Assembly (NCBI GenBank): GCA_963169455.1
Contig: CAUJDW010000001.1
Location: 1 to 43,372, forward strand
Origin: Bacteroidota bacterium
GTDB taxonomy: Bacteria > Bacteroidota > Bacteroidia > Chitinophagales > Saprospiraceae
Reading direction: 5' to 3'
DNA length: 43,372 nt
Below, in pieces: positions 1 to 7,963 of the stretch (its first letter is position 1; each line of letters begins with the position of its first letter). The notes under the pieces are model-generated. The model made no database searches, was not told the DNA's origin, and worked only from the letters and a program-made list of their open reading frames with translations. Position numbers and translations under genes: made by a program.

Positions 1-282
1 GTCCTGCTCGAGATTCATCCAGATCAGGTCGGCAACGATCGCCCATGGGCCCCGCTCGGCCCGGTACGCCGCCATGGCGCCCATCTCGAGGTTGTCGAGG
101 ATGTCTCCGAAGCTGACATCCACGTCAGCGGTGAGGTTGCCAACGCCTGCCTCACCGTCAATCGAGGCGCCGATCATGTAAAGGACGGCGGTGTGCTGCC
201 AGGCTGCGTCGGCTGCGACGGCCGGCCGGCCGAGCGCGACACAAAGCGCCATGAGCGATAACGAGACGGTTTGCGACTTCAT
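1..282 (-). CDS. Outer-membrane beta-barrel protein, N-terminal part (runs off the window)
   Basis: Reading the minus strand from an ATG at 282 gives 94 open codons to the window edge with no stop. Residues 1-24 form a signal peptide with a cleavage-like AVAA-D site. The mature part alternates polar and hydrophobic residues, including short stretches such as YMIGASIDG, DVSFGDILDNLEMG and WAIVADLIWMNL. Strands of this kind are typical of proteobacterial outer-membrane beta-barrel proteins of unknown function, in which a 'DILDNL' segment precedes a strand pair. The protein is incomplete, so its ligand or role cannot be stated. It lies downstream of hemL on the same strand, separated by 365 bp, and is probably transcribed separately. 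Confidence 0.65.
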   Translation of the reverse strand, partial: MKSQTVSLSLMALCVALGRPAVAADAAWQHTAVLYMIGASIDGEAGVGNLTADVDVSFGDILDNLEMGAMAAYRAERGPWAIVADLIWMNLEQD

Positions 283-647
283 GATTCCCCCGAGCCATGA
301 GGTTGCAGATTGTTGACCCAGCGGGCCGGTATGCGCCTCCCGCCGATCGACCATGGCAGGGCCAGATAGTACCCCAAGTCCCGACCCCGGACCGGCGGCC
401 CGACCGGGCTGCCCACCGGCGACGACCGCCGCCGGCCAGGCCCGTCACCCGTACACCACGCCCGGGGACGTCACCCAGTCGGTGTCATCAAATCGCCCGC
501 GTTCGTACGTTCTGCATCATCCCGTTTTTCGTGCGGCCACACTGCCGACAACGCAGGCTTTGAACGCCCAGGCCGCAGACGCTCAAATGCTCCGGCAACC
601 GATCCGCTCGCGGCAACAAGCCAATAAGCCAAACCCGGCACCAGTCC
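283..647. other. Gene-free stretch between the OMP fragment and hemL
   Basis: No open frame here has family resemblance. Those present are products of high GC content. It should hold the end of the hem operon transcript and the promoter of the outer-membrane protein gene at 282, but I could not pick out a convincing -35/-10 pair or terminator stem. Confidence 0.4.
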
Positions 648-1895
648 TCACGCGAGGGCGGCGAGCAGGCGGTCGACGTCGGCGGCGGTGTGCGCGAGCG
701 ACAGGAAGCCGACCTCGTGCGGACCCGGCGGGAGGTAGATTCCCGCATCGAGCAGCCGGTGGAAGAGCGCGGGAAAATCCGTAATGAGCCTGGCATCGAC
801 CTGCGCCGCGCTGCGCAGGGTACCGGGCTGCGGCGCTGCCCCCGGGATCCAGAACAGCGAGCCGGCGCGCTGCACGTGGTAGCCCGCGGCGCGCACGCCC
901 TGTTCGAGCCGTGACCCGAGCGCATCGAGCTGGCGGTACGCACTGCCATCCTCGAGCAGGCGCAGGGTCGCGAGTCCGGCGCGCATGGCGAGCGGGTTGG
1001 CGCTGAGCGTGCCAGCCTGGTAGACCGGCCCGGGCGGCGCGAGATACTGCATCAGATCGCGCGGCCCGGCGCAGGCGCCGACCGGAAACCCGCCGCCGAT
1101 CACCTTGCCCCAGGTGACGAGGTCCGGCACCAGGCCCGTGACCTCCGTGAAGCCGCCGAAGGCCAGGCGAAAGCCGCTGATGACCTCGTCGAACACGAGC
1201 AGTGCGCCATGGCGCGTGCACAGATCGCGCAGTTCCGCCAGGAACTCCCGGCGCTGCGGCAGCAACCCGAAGTTGGCCGGCAGCGGCTCGATGATCGCCG
1301 CGGCGAGTCCGGCGCCGTGCCGGTCGAAGGCTGCGGCGAGGGCTGCCGCATCGTCGAGCGGCACGACCACCGTGTCGGCTGCCACGGCCGGCGGTACGCC
1401 GGCGCTGCCGGCGACGCCGGCCAGCCCCGAGCCGGCGCGCACCAGCATCGGGTCGCTGTGCCCGTGGTAGCAGCCGTCGAACTTCAGCAGGGTCGTGCGC
1501 CCGGTGATGCCGCGTGCCAGGCGCAGTGCGGTCATGACCGCCTCGGTGCCGGAATTGACGAAGCGGATGCTCTCCGCCCAGGGCAGGCGCCCGGCGATGA
1601 ACTCGGCGAGTTCGAGCGACCACGGCTCCGCCGTGCCATAGCTCCAGCCGTCGGCGAGCGCGGTGCGGGCGGCCTCGGCCACCGCCGGATGCGCGTGGCC
1701 GAGCGGCAGCGGACCGAAAGCCATGCAGAAGTCGACGAGCTCGCGCCCGTCGGTCGTCGTCAGGCGCGCTCCGGCGGCGTGCCGCGTGAAGAACGGCTGG
1801 CCACCGACGGCGTGGAAGGCACGCACCGGCGAGTGCACGCCGCCCGGGGTGACGGCGCAGGCGCGCCGGAACAGTGCCGCAGCGTCGTCGTCCAT
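648..1895 (-). CDS. hemL: Glutamate-1-semialdehyde 2,1-aminomutase
   Basis: This PLP enzyme converts glutamate-1-semialdehyde to 5-aminolevulinate in the C5 tetrapyrrole pathway. The 415-residue product has the normal family length. It shows TPGGVHSPVRAF near the N-terminus, the PLP-lysine segment VTWGKVIGGGFPVGA (Lys264), the phosphate-binding SGTEAVMTALRLAR region (115-128) and FDEVISGFR (235-243). The ATG at 1895 lies 2 nt after the hemB stop, and AAGGA precedes it inside the end of hemB, so translation is probably coupled. It is the last gene of the operon cysG-cysK-hemA-hemCD-hemB-hemL. Longer in-frame extensions upstream run through hemB out of frame and are not real. Confidence 0.93.
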   Translation of the reverse strand: MDDDAAALFRRACAVTPGGVHSPVRAFHAVGGQPFFTRHAAGARLTTTDGRELVDFCMAFGPLPLGHAHPAVAEAARTALADGWSYGTAEPWSLELAEFIAGRLPWAESIRFVNSGTEAVMTALRLARGITGRTTLLKFDGCYHGHSDPMLVRAGSGLAGVAGSAGVPPAVAADTVVVPLDDAAALAAAFDRHGAGLAAAIIEPLPANFGLLPQRREFLAELRDLCTRHGALLVFDEVISGFRLAFGGFTEVTGLVPDLVTWGKVIGGGFPVGACAGPRDLMQYLAPPGPVYQAGTLSANPLAMRAGLATLRLLEDGSAYRQLDALGSRLEQGVRAAGYHVQRAGSLFWIPGAAPQPGTLRSAAQVDARLITDFPALFHRLLDAGIYLPPGPHEVGFLSLAHTAADVDRLLAALA

Positions 1896-1897
1896 GC

Positions 1898-2887
1898 TCA
1901 GTCCTTCGCCGTGCGCCCGAGGAGCGAGCGGGCGCGCCGTGCCGCGTAGCTGATGATGGCCTGGGCACCGGCACGCTGGAAGGCAGTCCAGGTTTCGAGC
2001 TGCAGGCGTGCGCCGTCGGCGAGCCCCTCGCGTGCGAGCAGTTCGAGCGCGGCCTGCTCGCCGCTCGTCTGGTAGACGGCCCAGGGGCGCGGAATGCGCG
2101 CGGCGAGATCGTGCAGCACATCGAGGCAGGGCAGGCCCGGCTTCACCATGAGGATGTCGGCGCCTTCGGCCTCGTCGCGCAGGGCGCTCAGCAGGGCGTC
2201 GCGCGGGCGGGCCGGGTCGATCTGGTAGGTCGCGCGATCGGCCAGCGCTCCGGTGCCGCGCGGCGCCGCGCCGGCGGCGGCGCGGAACGGGCCGTAGAAG
2301 CCGGAGTGGAACTTGGCCGCGTAGCTCATGATGGCGACGGCTTCGTGGCCGCTGCCGTCGAGGGCGGCGCGGATCGCCGCGACGCGCCCGTCCATCATGT
2401 CGCTCGGCGCCACGCAGTCGGCACCCGCCTCGGCATAGGCTGCGGCCGCGGCGGCGAGTTCGGCCACGGTGGCGCCGTTGTCGACGTGGCGGGCCTCGTC
2501 GTCGAGCACGCCACAGTGGCCATGCGTGGTGTGGGCGCAGAGACACACGTCCACCGCGAGCCAGACCGCCGTGCCGAAGCGCTCGCGCAGCGCCGCGATC
2601 TGCCCGGCGGTGAAGCCGTGATCGAAACCCCGTTCGCGCTGGGTGTCTGGCACGCCGAAGAGCAGGAACTTGTCGACGCCGGCGGCGAGATCGTGTTCGA
2701 CCTGAGCCGCCAGCGTCGCGGTGCTGTCGCGGTACACGCCGGCCAGGCCGGCGACGGGTTCGCGCCCGTGCAGCCCCTCGACCACGAAGAGCGGCTGGAT
2801 CAGCTTGTCCGGCGCCAGCGTGATCTCGCGTGCCAGCGCGCGCAGCGCCGGGCCGAGGCGCATGCGCCGCAGGGTCAGGCCACCCAC
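1898..2887 (-). CDS. hemB: Delta-aminolevulinic acid dehydratase (porphobilinogen synthase)
   Basis: HemB condenses two 5-aminolevulinates to porphobilinogen. The 329-residue frame carries the three-cysteine zinc site in DVCLCAHTTHGHCG (Cys115, Cys117, Cys125) and both Schiff-base lysines, Lys192 in SYAAKFHSGFYGPF and Lys249 in ILMVKPGLPCLD. I chose the GTG at 2887 over the ATG at 2863. AGGAG lies 8 nt before the GTG, nothing comparable precedes the ATG, and the conserved RRMR-x-x-PALR stretch is kept intact. With this start the gene overlaps the end of hemCD by 13 nt, which fits translational coupling. It is a zinc-type enzyme, as in E. coli. Confidence 0.93.
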   Translation of the reverse strand: MGGLTLRRMRLGPALRALAREITLAPDKLIQPLFVVEGLHGREPVAGLAGVYRDSTATLAAQVEHDLAAGVDKFLLFGVPDTQRERGFDHGFTAGQIAALRERFGTAVWLAVDVCLCAHTTHGHCGVLDDEARHVDNGATVAELAAAAAAYAEAGADCVAPSDMMDGRVAAIRAALDGSGHEAVAIMSYAAKFHSGFYGPFRAAAGAAPRGTGALADRATYQIDPARPRDALLSALRDEAEGADILMVKPGLPCLDVLHDLAARIPRPWAVYQTSGEQAALELLAREGLADGARLQLETWTAFQRAGAQAIISYAARRARSLLGRTAKD

Positions 2888-4413
2888 GCGCGCCACTCCT
2901 CGCGTGACGGGAAGGGCTGCAGGTTGGCGACCCCGGCGGCGCGCAGGGCCTGGTAGGTCTTGCCGGGGCCGCAGGCGTGGTGCCGTGCCGGCGGCAGCCA
3001 GTCGTGCAGGGCGCGGAATTGCGCGGCGCTGCCCCAGAAGAAATGCGTGGCACCGCCGAGCTGGCTGCGGATCGTCGCGAGCGCTGCGTCGTCCTCGGGG
3101 GCGCCGATCTCGTAGGTCGCGAGCACCTGCCCGATGCCGCTGCCGTCCCAGCTGGCGACGGCGTCGCTGCGGGTCAGGACGGTCCATGCGGCGAGCGGCG
3201 GCAGGCGCAGCACCGGTGACGCCAGCGTCGGTGCGATGGCCGCGAAGCCGAGGTTGTCGGCGCAGCCCTCGACCCACAGGCCACGCGCGGCCAGCCGCTG
3301 CCAGCTCGGGATCCCGCTGACCCACAGCCGCGCGTGCCGCGCCGGGCGCAGCGCCGGTGTCAGCGCACGCCAGTGCGCGAGGAACACCGCCGGCGCCCTG
3401 CCGAGCGCGACCGGCGGCAGTTCGCGGTAGCGGCTCGCCCGCACCCACCCGGCACCGTCCCAGGCGATCGCGCCTTGCGGCCGGGCCGGCTGGCGCCACA
3501 GGAGGCGGCCGCGCCCGGCCCCGTCGGTGCCGGTGCGCACGAACAGCAGCGTGCCGCAGTGCGCGTGCGCCACGGTGGTCGCGCCGAAGGCGTCGCGCGC
3601 CGGTGCCGGCTGTGCCGCGAGCAGCGCGCGCTCGCGGCCCGCGCGACGCGCACTGGCCGGATCGTCGATTGCCGCGAGCAGGCTGGCGACGCGCGCGTCG
3701 TCGGTGCGGCACTCGACCGCGAGCGCACCCTGGCCGGGCGCCGTCGGGCAGGCCCCGAGCGGCAGCACCATCAGGCGCGTGTCGGCGAGCAGCGGGGCAA
3801 GAGCCGCGTGGCCGTCGCGGTCACCCCACAGGCGCGCGAGTCCAGCCAGCGCCAGCACCGCGCCGTCGAGCGCACCGGGCGCATCGCGCGGCAGGCGCAC
3901 CCGCGCCAGCCGGCTTTCGACCGGACCGCGCAGCGGCGGGAATTCGAATGCTGGTGGCCCGGCGCCGAGACGCGGCAGCGCATCGACGAGGAAACGTCCG
4001 GTGAGGGTGGCACGGCGTGCCGAGGACGAGCCGATGCGCAGCGTCGCGCCGGTGGCGAGCAGGTGCTCGACTTCGGGGCGGAAGACGACGACATCGCGCG
4101 GATCCTCGCGCCGTGGCACCGCGCCGGTGCGCACACCGGGGCGAGGCTCCAGCGGCAGGTCCTTCAGCGAATGGACGCACAGGTCGACCTGCTGTTCGCG
4201 CAGCGCCATGTCCAGTTCTTCGGAAAAGAACCCGGGATCGCCCACGGCCGCGAGCGGCGTGTGCCGGTCGCGGTCGCCGCGGGTGCTCACCGTGACGAGG
4301 TCGACCGCGATCCCCGGATCGGCAGCGCGCAGGGCGCGGGCCACGAGCCGGCTCTGCGCCACCGCGAGCAGCGAGGCGCGGGTACCGAGGCGCAGGGTGG
4401 TGCGCGCTGGCAT
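2875..4413 (-). CDS. hemC-hemD: Hydroxymethylbilane synthase fused to uroporphyrinogen-III synthase
   Basis: One 512-residue frame joins HemC (about 1-300) to a HemD-like domain (about 315-512), which together turn porphobilinogen into uroporphyrinogen III. The HemC part shows LGTRASLLAVAQS, the catalytic aspartate Asp85 in VHSLKDLP, Arg133-Arg134 in RIGSSSARR, RGPVESRL (162-169) and PTAPGQGAL (223-231). The loop that normally holds the dipyrromethane-binding cysteine (GGC) reads QPAPARDAFGATT (268-280) without cysteine; the next one is Cys286. The HemD part is weakly conserved, as usual for that family, and is recognised by position and by GATHFFWGSAAQF. The start ATG at 4413 is 10 nt after the hemA stop. 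Such fusions are known in some other bacteria. Confidence 0.85.
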   Translation of the reverse strand: MPARTTLRLGTRASLLAVAQSRLVARALRAADPGIAVDLVTVSTRGDRDRHTPLAAVGDPGFFSEELDMALREQQVDLCVHSLKDLPLEPRPGVRTGAVPRREDPRDVVVFRPEVEHLLATGATLRIGSSSARRATLTGRFLVDALPRLGAGPPAFEFPPLRGPVESRLARVRLPRDAPGALDGAVLALAGLARLWGDRDGHAALAPLLADTRLMVLPLGACPTAPGQGALAVECRTDDARVASLLAAIDDPASARRAGRERALLAAQPAPARDAFGATTVAHAHCGTLLFVRTGTDGAGRGRLLWRQPARPQGAIAWDGAGWVRASRYRELPPVALGRAPAVFLAHWRALTPALRPARHARLWVSGIPSWQRLAARGLWVEGCADNLGFAAIAPTLASPVLRLPPLAAWTVLTRSDAVASWDGSGIGQVLATYEIGAPEDDAALATIRSQLGGATHFFWGSAAQFRALHDWLPPARHHACGPGKTYQALRAAGVANLQPFPSREEWRAWVA

Positions 4414-4423
4414 GGCGCTGCCG

Positions 4424-5359
4424 TCAGGCCATGGCGGCGCGTCGCGAAACCGCGTGGCCGGCCGCGAATGCTGTCGCCCGCTCGCGGCATGCCGCACGGG
4501 CGCGTGCCAGCTGCAGCGAACGGACGTTGTCCTGCGCGTGGCGCAGCGCGAACAGGTCATCGAGGTCGTGGGCTTTCACCCGGGGCGGCGGCAGCCAGCC
4601 GTCGCCGCGGCGCCGGCCGAGATGCACGACGGTGTGCACGCTGCTGGTGGCGAGCCAGTCCCGCCAGTACGCCTCGTGGGCCGCATCGGCTGGTGTGGTC
4701 ATGACCACATGATGCGCCCAACTGGCCGCGGCTGGCCCCTCGTGCGGATCGAATACCCGGGTTGCCGTCGCGAAGGCCGGGCCTGGCCGGTGGCGGTTCC
4801 ACACCCCGAGCGGGCCGGTGCCGAAGAAGGGCAGCAGCGACCGTGCCAGGTCGCCGGCGCCGACGATCAGCACGCGCTCGCCTGCGGCGGGGGCGAGCAG
4901 GCGGCGCAGTAACGAGCCGTAGGACGCGCCGCCGAGATTGCCGAGGTGCGCGTGGCGCACCGCGCGCGTGTCGCGCACCAGCCGGGTGACCAGCGGCGCG
5001 AGGGTGATGACGGCAGCCCGGTCCGCTGCCTGGCAGTACGTCGCCCAGGCGTGGCGGAACTGGCCGAACACGTTGGTCTCCCCGGGTATGGCGCTGCGCA
5101 GGCCCGTGGTGACCTCGAGCAACAGCTGGTAGGCCGCAGACCCGCTGTGCCATTCCGGCGGCGCGCATTGCGCGAGTGTTTCGGCCACGGCCGGGTCGTC
5201 GGTCAGCGCCAGCTCGCGCAGGCAGGTGCGCAGCACGAAGGCGCCCGGGACAGCGGGGCGCGTGGCGGGTGCCGCACCCGGCGGCTGCGGCCAGTGTGCC
5301 ACCCACGGACCACGCGGGTCGTGGCCGGGCTGCGGCTGCGCTCGCGCTTCGGCAGGCAT
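4424..5359 (-). CDS. hemA: Divergent, short glutamyl-tRNA reductase-like protein
   Basis: HemA reduces glutamyl-tRNA to glutamate-1-semialdehyde. This product has only 311 residues, against about 410-450 normally. VLRTCLRELAL replaces the usual STCNRTE motif but keeps the nucleophilic cysteine and an arginine. GLRSAIPGETNVFGQ matches the GLDS-x-x-x-GE-x-QI-x-GQ substrate segment, and ERVLIVGAGDLARSLLPFF is an NADPH-binding Rossmann loop. HDLDDLFAL matches the YDLDDL segment. The region before the cysteine and the C-terminal dimerisation helices are shortened. The ATG at 5359 shares a base with the cysK stop (TGATG), a coupling arrangement. Its position with hemL, hemB and hemC supports the role, though activity is not certain. 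Confidence 0.75.
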   Translation of the reverse strand: MPAEARAQPQPGHDPRGPWVAHWPQPPGAAPATRPAVPGAFVLRTCLRELALTDDPAVAETLAQCAPPEWHSGSAAYQLLLEVTTGLRSAIPGETNVFGQFRHAWATYCQAADRAAVITLAPLVTRLVRDTRAVRHAHLGNLGGASYGSLLRRLLAPAAGERVLIVGAGDLARSLLPFFGTGPLGVWNRHRPGPAFATATRVFDPHEGPAAASWAHHVVMTTPADAAHEAYWRDWLATSSVHTVVHLGRRRGDGWLPPPRVKAHDLDDLFALRHAQDNVRSLQLARARAACRERATAFAAGHAVSRRAAMA

Positions 5360-6336
5360 CAGGCGCGCTGCGCCGCTTGCGCTTCGATTTCCGCGAGCCA
5401 GGCGTCGTCGGAGCCCTCGGCGATGTCGTCGAAGAGCCAGGTCGAGAGATAACGTTCGCCGGTGTCCGGCAGCATCGCGAGGAGCACCGAGCCGGGCGGG
5501 GCCTGCGCGGCGACGCGCAAGGCCGCTGCCAGCGTGCCGCCCGCGGAGAGTCCGACGAAGATGCCTTCCTCGGCGGCGAGGCGGCGCGAGGCGGCCCGCG
5601 CCTCCTCGTCGCTGACCGGCACCAGCTGGTCGTGCAGCTCGCGGTTCAGCACGTCGGGCAGGAAGTCCGGCGCCCAGCCCTGGATCTTGTGCGGTTTCCA
5701 CTCGCCGCCGCCGAGAAGTGAGGCGCCGGCCGGTTCGGTGGCGATGATCTTCACCTCCGGGCGTGCGAGCTTCAGGACCTCGCCGGCGCCGGTGAGCGTG
5801 CCGCCGGTGCCCCAGCCGGTGACCCAGAAGTCCAGGCGCCGGCCGGCGAAGTCGCGCAGGATCTCGGGGCCCGTGGTCTGGCGATGGAAGGCGGGATTGG
5901 CCGGATTCTGGAACTGGCGGGCGAGGAACCAGCCGTGGCGCTGCGCGAGTTCTTCCGCGCGACGCACCATGCCGGTGCCGCGGGCCGCGGCGGGCGTGAG
6001 GATCACGCGGGCGCCGAAGGCGCGCATGATCCGGCGGCGCTCGACCGAGAAGGTTTCCGTCATCGTGGCGACGAATGGGTAGCCGCGCGCGGCGCAGACC
6101 ATCGCGAGCGCGATGCCGGTGTTGCCGGAGGTGGCCTCGACCACGGTCTGTCCCGGCCGCAGCGTGCCGCTCCGCTCGGCATCGTCGATGACGGCGAGCG
6201 CGAGCCGGTCTTTCACCGAGGAGCCCGGATTGAACGCCTCGACCTTGACGTACATCTCCACGTGCTTCGGTGCCACGCGGTTGAGGCGCACCACGGGGGT
6301 GTCGCCGATGGTCTGCAGGATGTTGTCGTAGATCAC
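5359..6336 (-). CDS. cysK: Cysteine synthase (O-acetylserine sulfhydrylase)
   Basis: This PLP enzyme makes cysteine from O-acetylserine and sulfide. The 325-residue frame shows NPGSSVKDRLAL with the PLP lysine Lys42, the substrate loop TSGNTGIALA, the phosphate-binding GTGGTLTGAG and the C-terminal segment LPDTGERYLST seen in CysK. I chose the GTG at 6336, preceded by GAGGAG at 6-7 nt, because the family N-terminus begins at IYDNILQTIGDTP; an upstream ATG would add 23 unconserved residues. CysM versus CysK cannot be settled by eye. It follows cysG by 28 nt and is coupled to hemA, so siroheme supply for sulfite reduction and sulfide fixation are encoded together. Confidence 0.92.
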   Translation of the reverse strand: MIYDNILQTIGDTPVVRLNRVAPKHVEMYVKVEAFNPGSSVKDRLALAVIDDAERSGTLRPGQTVVEATSGNTGIALAMVCAARGYPFVATMTETFSVERRRIMRAFGARVILTPAAARGTGMVRRAEELAQRHGWFLARQFQNPANPAFHRQTTGPEILRDFAGRRLDFWVTGWGTGGTLTGAGEVLKLARPEVKIIATEPAGASLLGGGEWKPHKIQGWAPDFLPDVLNRELHDQLVPVSDEEARAASRRLAAEEGIFVGLSAGGTLAAALRVAAQAPPGSVLLAMLPDTGERYLSTWLFDDIAEGSDDAWLAEIEAQAAQRA

Positions 6337-6364
6337 CGTTGTCTCCTCGTCGTATCGTGAGTCA

Positions 6365-7768
6365 TTACGCCGCGGCGCGTGCCGCCACCGCAAGTGGTTG
6401 GGCAAGCCGGGCGGTGAGCGCCACGGTCTCGCCGATGAGCATGAGTGCCGGCGCCGGTGCCGGCGGGCTGCCGTCGGACCAGTGCTGCGCGATGTCGGCC
6501 AGCGTACCGGTCACGACCTGCTGCTGTGCGGTGGTACCGGCACCGATCACGGCTGCGGCCGTGTCCGGGGCGCGTCCCTGCGCCACGAGCCCGGCGGCGA
6601 TGTCGGCCACGCGCCGGCCGCCCATGTAGATCGCCAGCGTGTGGTTGGCGCGGGCGAGCGCCCTCCAGTCGGGCAGGGCGCCGTCGGCGTCCTGCGCGGT
6701 GACGAAGGTGACGGCAGTCGCCAGCCCGCGGTGCGTCAGGGGAATCCCGGCAGCCGCACCGCAGCCGCTGGCGGCGGTGATGCCCGGCACGACCTCGAAC
6801 GGCAGTCCGGCGGCAGCCAGTGCGAGCGCCTCTTCGCCACCGCGGCCGAAGATGAACGGGTCGCCACCTTTCAGGCGGCACACACGCCGGCCCGCCCGCA
6901 CGTGCGCGACGAGCAGACGCTCGATCTCGGCCTGGCTCGTCGCCGGGCCGCCGCCGGTCTTGCCGACGGCGATGATCTCGGCCTCGCGCCGCGCCGAGCG
7001 CAGCAGCGCCGGCGACACCAGCCGGTCGTGCAGGACGACGTCGGCCTGCTCGAGTGCCTGCAGGCCGCGCAGCGAAATCAGCAGTGGGTCGCCCGGGCCG
7101 GCACCGACCAGCCAGGCTTTGCCGCCAGCGAGCTCGCCGGCCTGCTCGAGCAGGTGCCCGGCGGCGGCATCGGCGGCGGCGCGATCGCCGGCGAGCAGGC
7201 GGCGGCCAGGTTCGCCCGTGAGCAGGGCTTCCCAGAACGCACGGCGGCGGCGCGGCTCGGTGAGGCGCTGGCGGACGCGCCGGCGCCAGCTTCCGGCCCA
7301 GCGGGCCAGGTCGCCGCAGCCGGCCGGCAGCCAGCGTTCGAGGCGCTGGCGCAGCCAGCGTGCCAGCACCGGCGCGTGGCCACCGCTCGATACCGCCACG
7401 ATCAGCGGCGAGCGGTCGACGATGCCTGGCACGATGAAGGACGAAGCGGCGGCGTCGTCGACCACGTTGCAGAGCCGGCGGGCGGCGCGGGCGGTGGCCG
7501 CGATGGCACGGTTCGCCGCCGCATCGTCCGTCGCTGCGACCACGAGGAGGTGGTCGGCGACCGGTGCCATGTCGGCGGTGCCGGCCCGCCAGGTCACCGT
7601 GCCGGCTGCGATCAGTGCCTGCATCGCTGCCGAGCATGCGGGTGCCACGACGGTCAGGCGGGCGCCGGCGGCGGCCAGCTCCCGCGCCTTGCGCGCGGCG
7701 ACGTCACCGCCGCCCACCACGAGGCAGGGCTGGTCACGCAGGTCGGCGAACAGGGGAAAGTAGTCCAT
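6365..7768 (-). CDS. cysG: Siroheme synthase (multifunctional CysG)
   Basis: The enzyme methylates uroporphyrinogen III to precorrin-2, oxidises it with NAD and inserts iron to make siroheme. The 467 residues carry both modules. The N-terminal dehydrogenase/ferrochelatase has LVVGGGDVAARKA, Asp104-Asp105 in CNVVDDAAASSF and Ser128 in VAVSSGG, placed as Asp104 and Ser128 are in E. coli CysG. The C-terminal SAM methyltransferase (from about 218) has LVGAGPGDPLLISLRGL, LHDRLVSPALL, RLKGGDPFIFGRGGEE and VPGITAASGCGA. It is the first gene of the operon and diverges from cysB across a 195-bp gap, so control by CysB is likely. Confidence 0.95.
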   Translation of the reverse strand: MDYFPLFADLRDQPCLVVGGGDVAARKARELAAAGARLTVVAPACSAAMQALIAAGTVTWRAGTADMAPVADHLLVVAATDDAAANRAIAATARAARRLCNVVDDAAASSFIVPGIVDRSPLIVAVSSGGHAPVLARWLRQRLERWLPAGCGDLARWAGSWRRRVRQRLTEPRRRRAFWEALLTGEPGRRLLAGDRAAADAAAGHLLEQAGELAGGKAWLVGAGPGDPLLISLRGLQALEQADVVLHDRLVSPALLRSARREAEIIAVGKTGGGPATSQAEIERLLVAHVRAGRRVCRLKGGDPFIFGRGGEEALALAAAGLPFEVVPGITAASGCGAAAGIPLTHRGLATAVTFVTAQDADGALPDWRALARANHTLAIYMGGRRVADIAAGLVAQGRAPDTAAAVIGAGTTAQQQVVTGTLADIAQHWSDGSPPAPAPALMLIGETVALTARLAQPLAVAARAAA

Positions 7769-7963
7769 CGGCTATCCGGAGCACGGCAGGCGCCTACCAT
7801 AGGCTGCTGCTAAGACCTTGAAAAATATCCAGAGCGACTGGGTTTATATCGAACCGGTATATCGCCATCCGCTATTTCACCGGCCCCGGCAGTTGACGGT
7901 CGAACGTAACGGCTGGTTATATTGATCGCGATCGGGAGTCGCCGGTTTGTCGGGGCCTTCACG
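7769..7963. promoter_or_regulatory. Divergent cysG/cysB control region
   Basis: On the plus strand TTGACG (7893-7898) and TTATAT (7917-7922), spaced 18 bp, form a good sigma-70 promoter for cysB. This shows that a TTG at 7922 lies in the promoter and is not the start codon. The region also holds AT-rich steps in an otherwise GC-rich context, with inverted segments such as TTATATCGAACCGGTATAT near 7841-7862. CysB-type regulators bind such places, but the operator is inferred and not recognised by a strict motif. Confidence 0.5.

Noticed and set aside
158-448. 96-codon open frame on the minus strand overlapping the OMP fragment
   Set aside because: It is out of frame with the signal-peptide/beta-barrel frame starting at 282, is Arg/Gly-rich as expected of GC-rich shadows, and matches nothing.
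1874-2956. Long plus-strand open frames opposite hemB, hemCD and cysG (for example 360, 456 and 471 codons)
   Set aside because: These are antisense shadows of well-recognised enzymes in very GC-rich DNA; their sequences have no family features.
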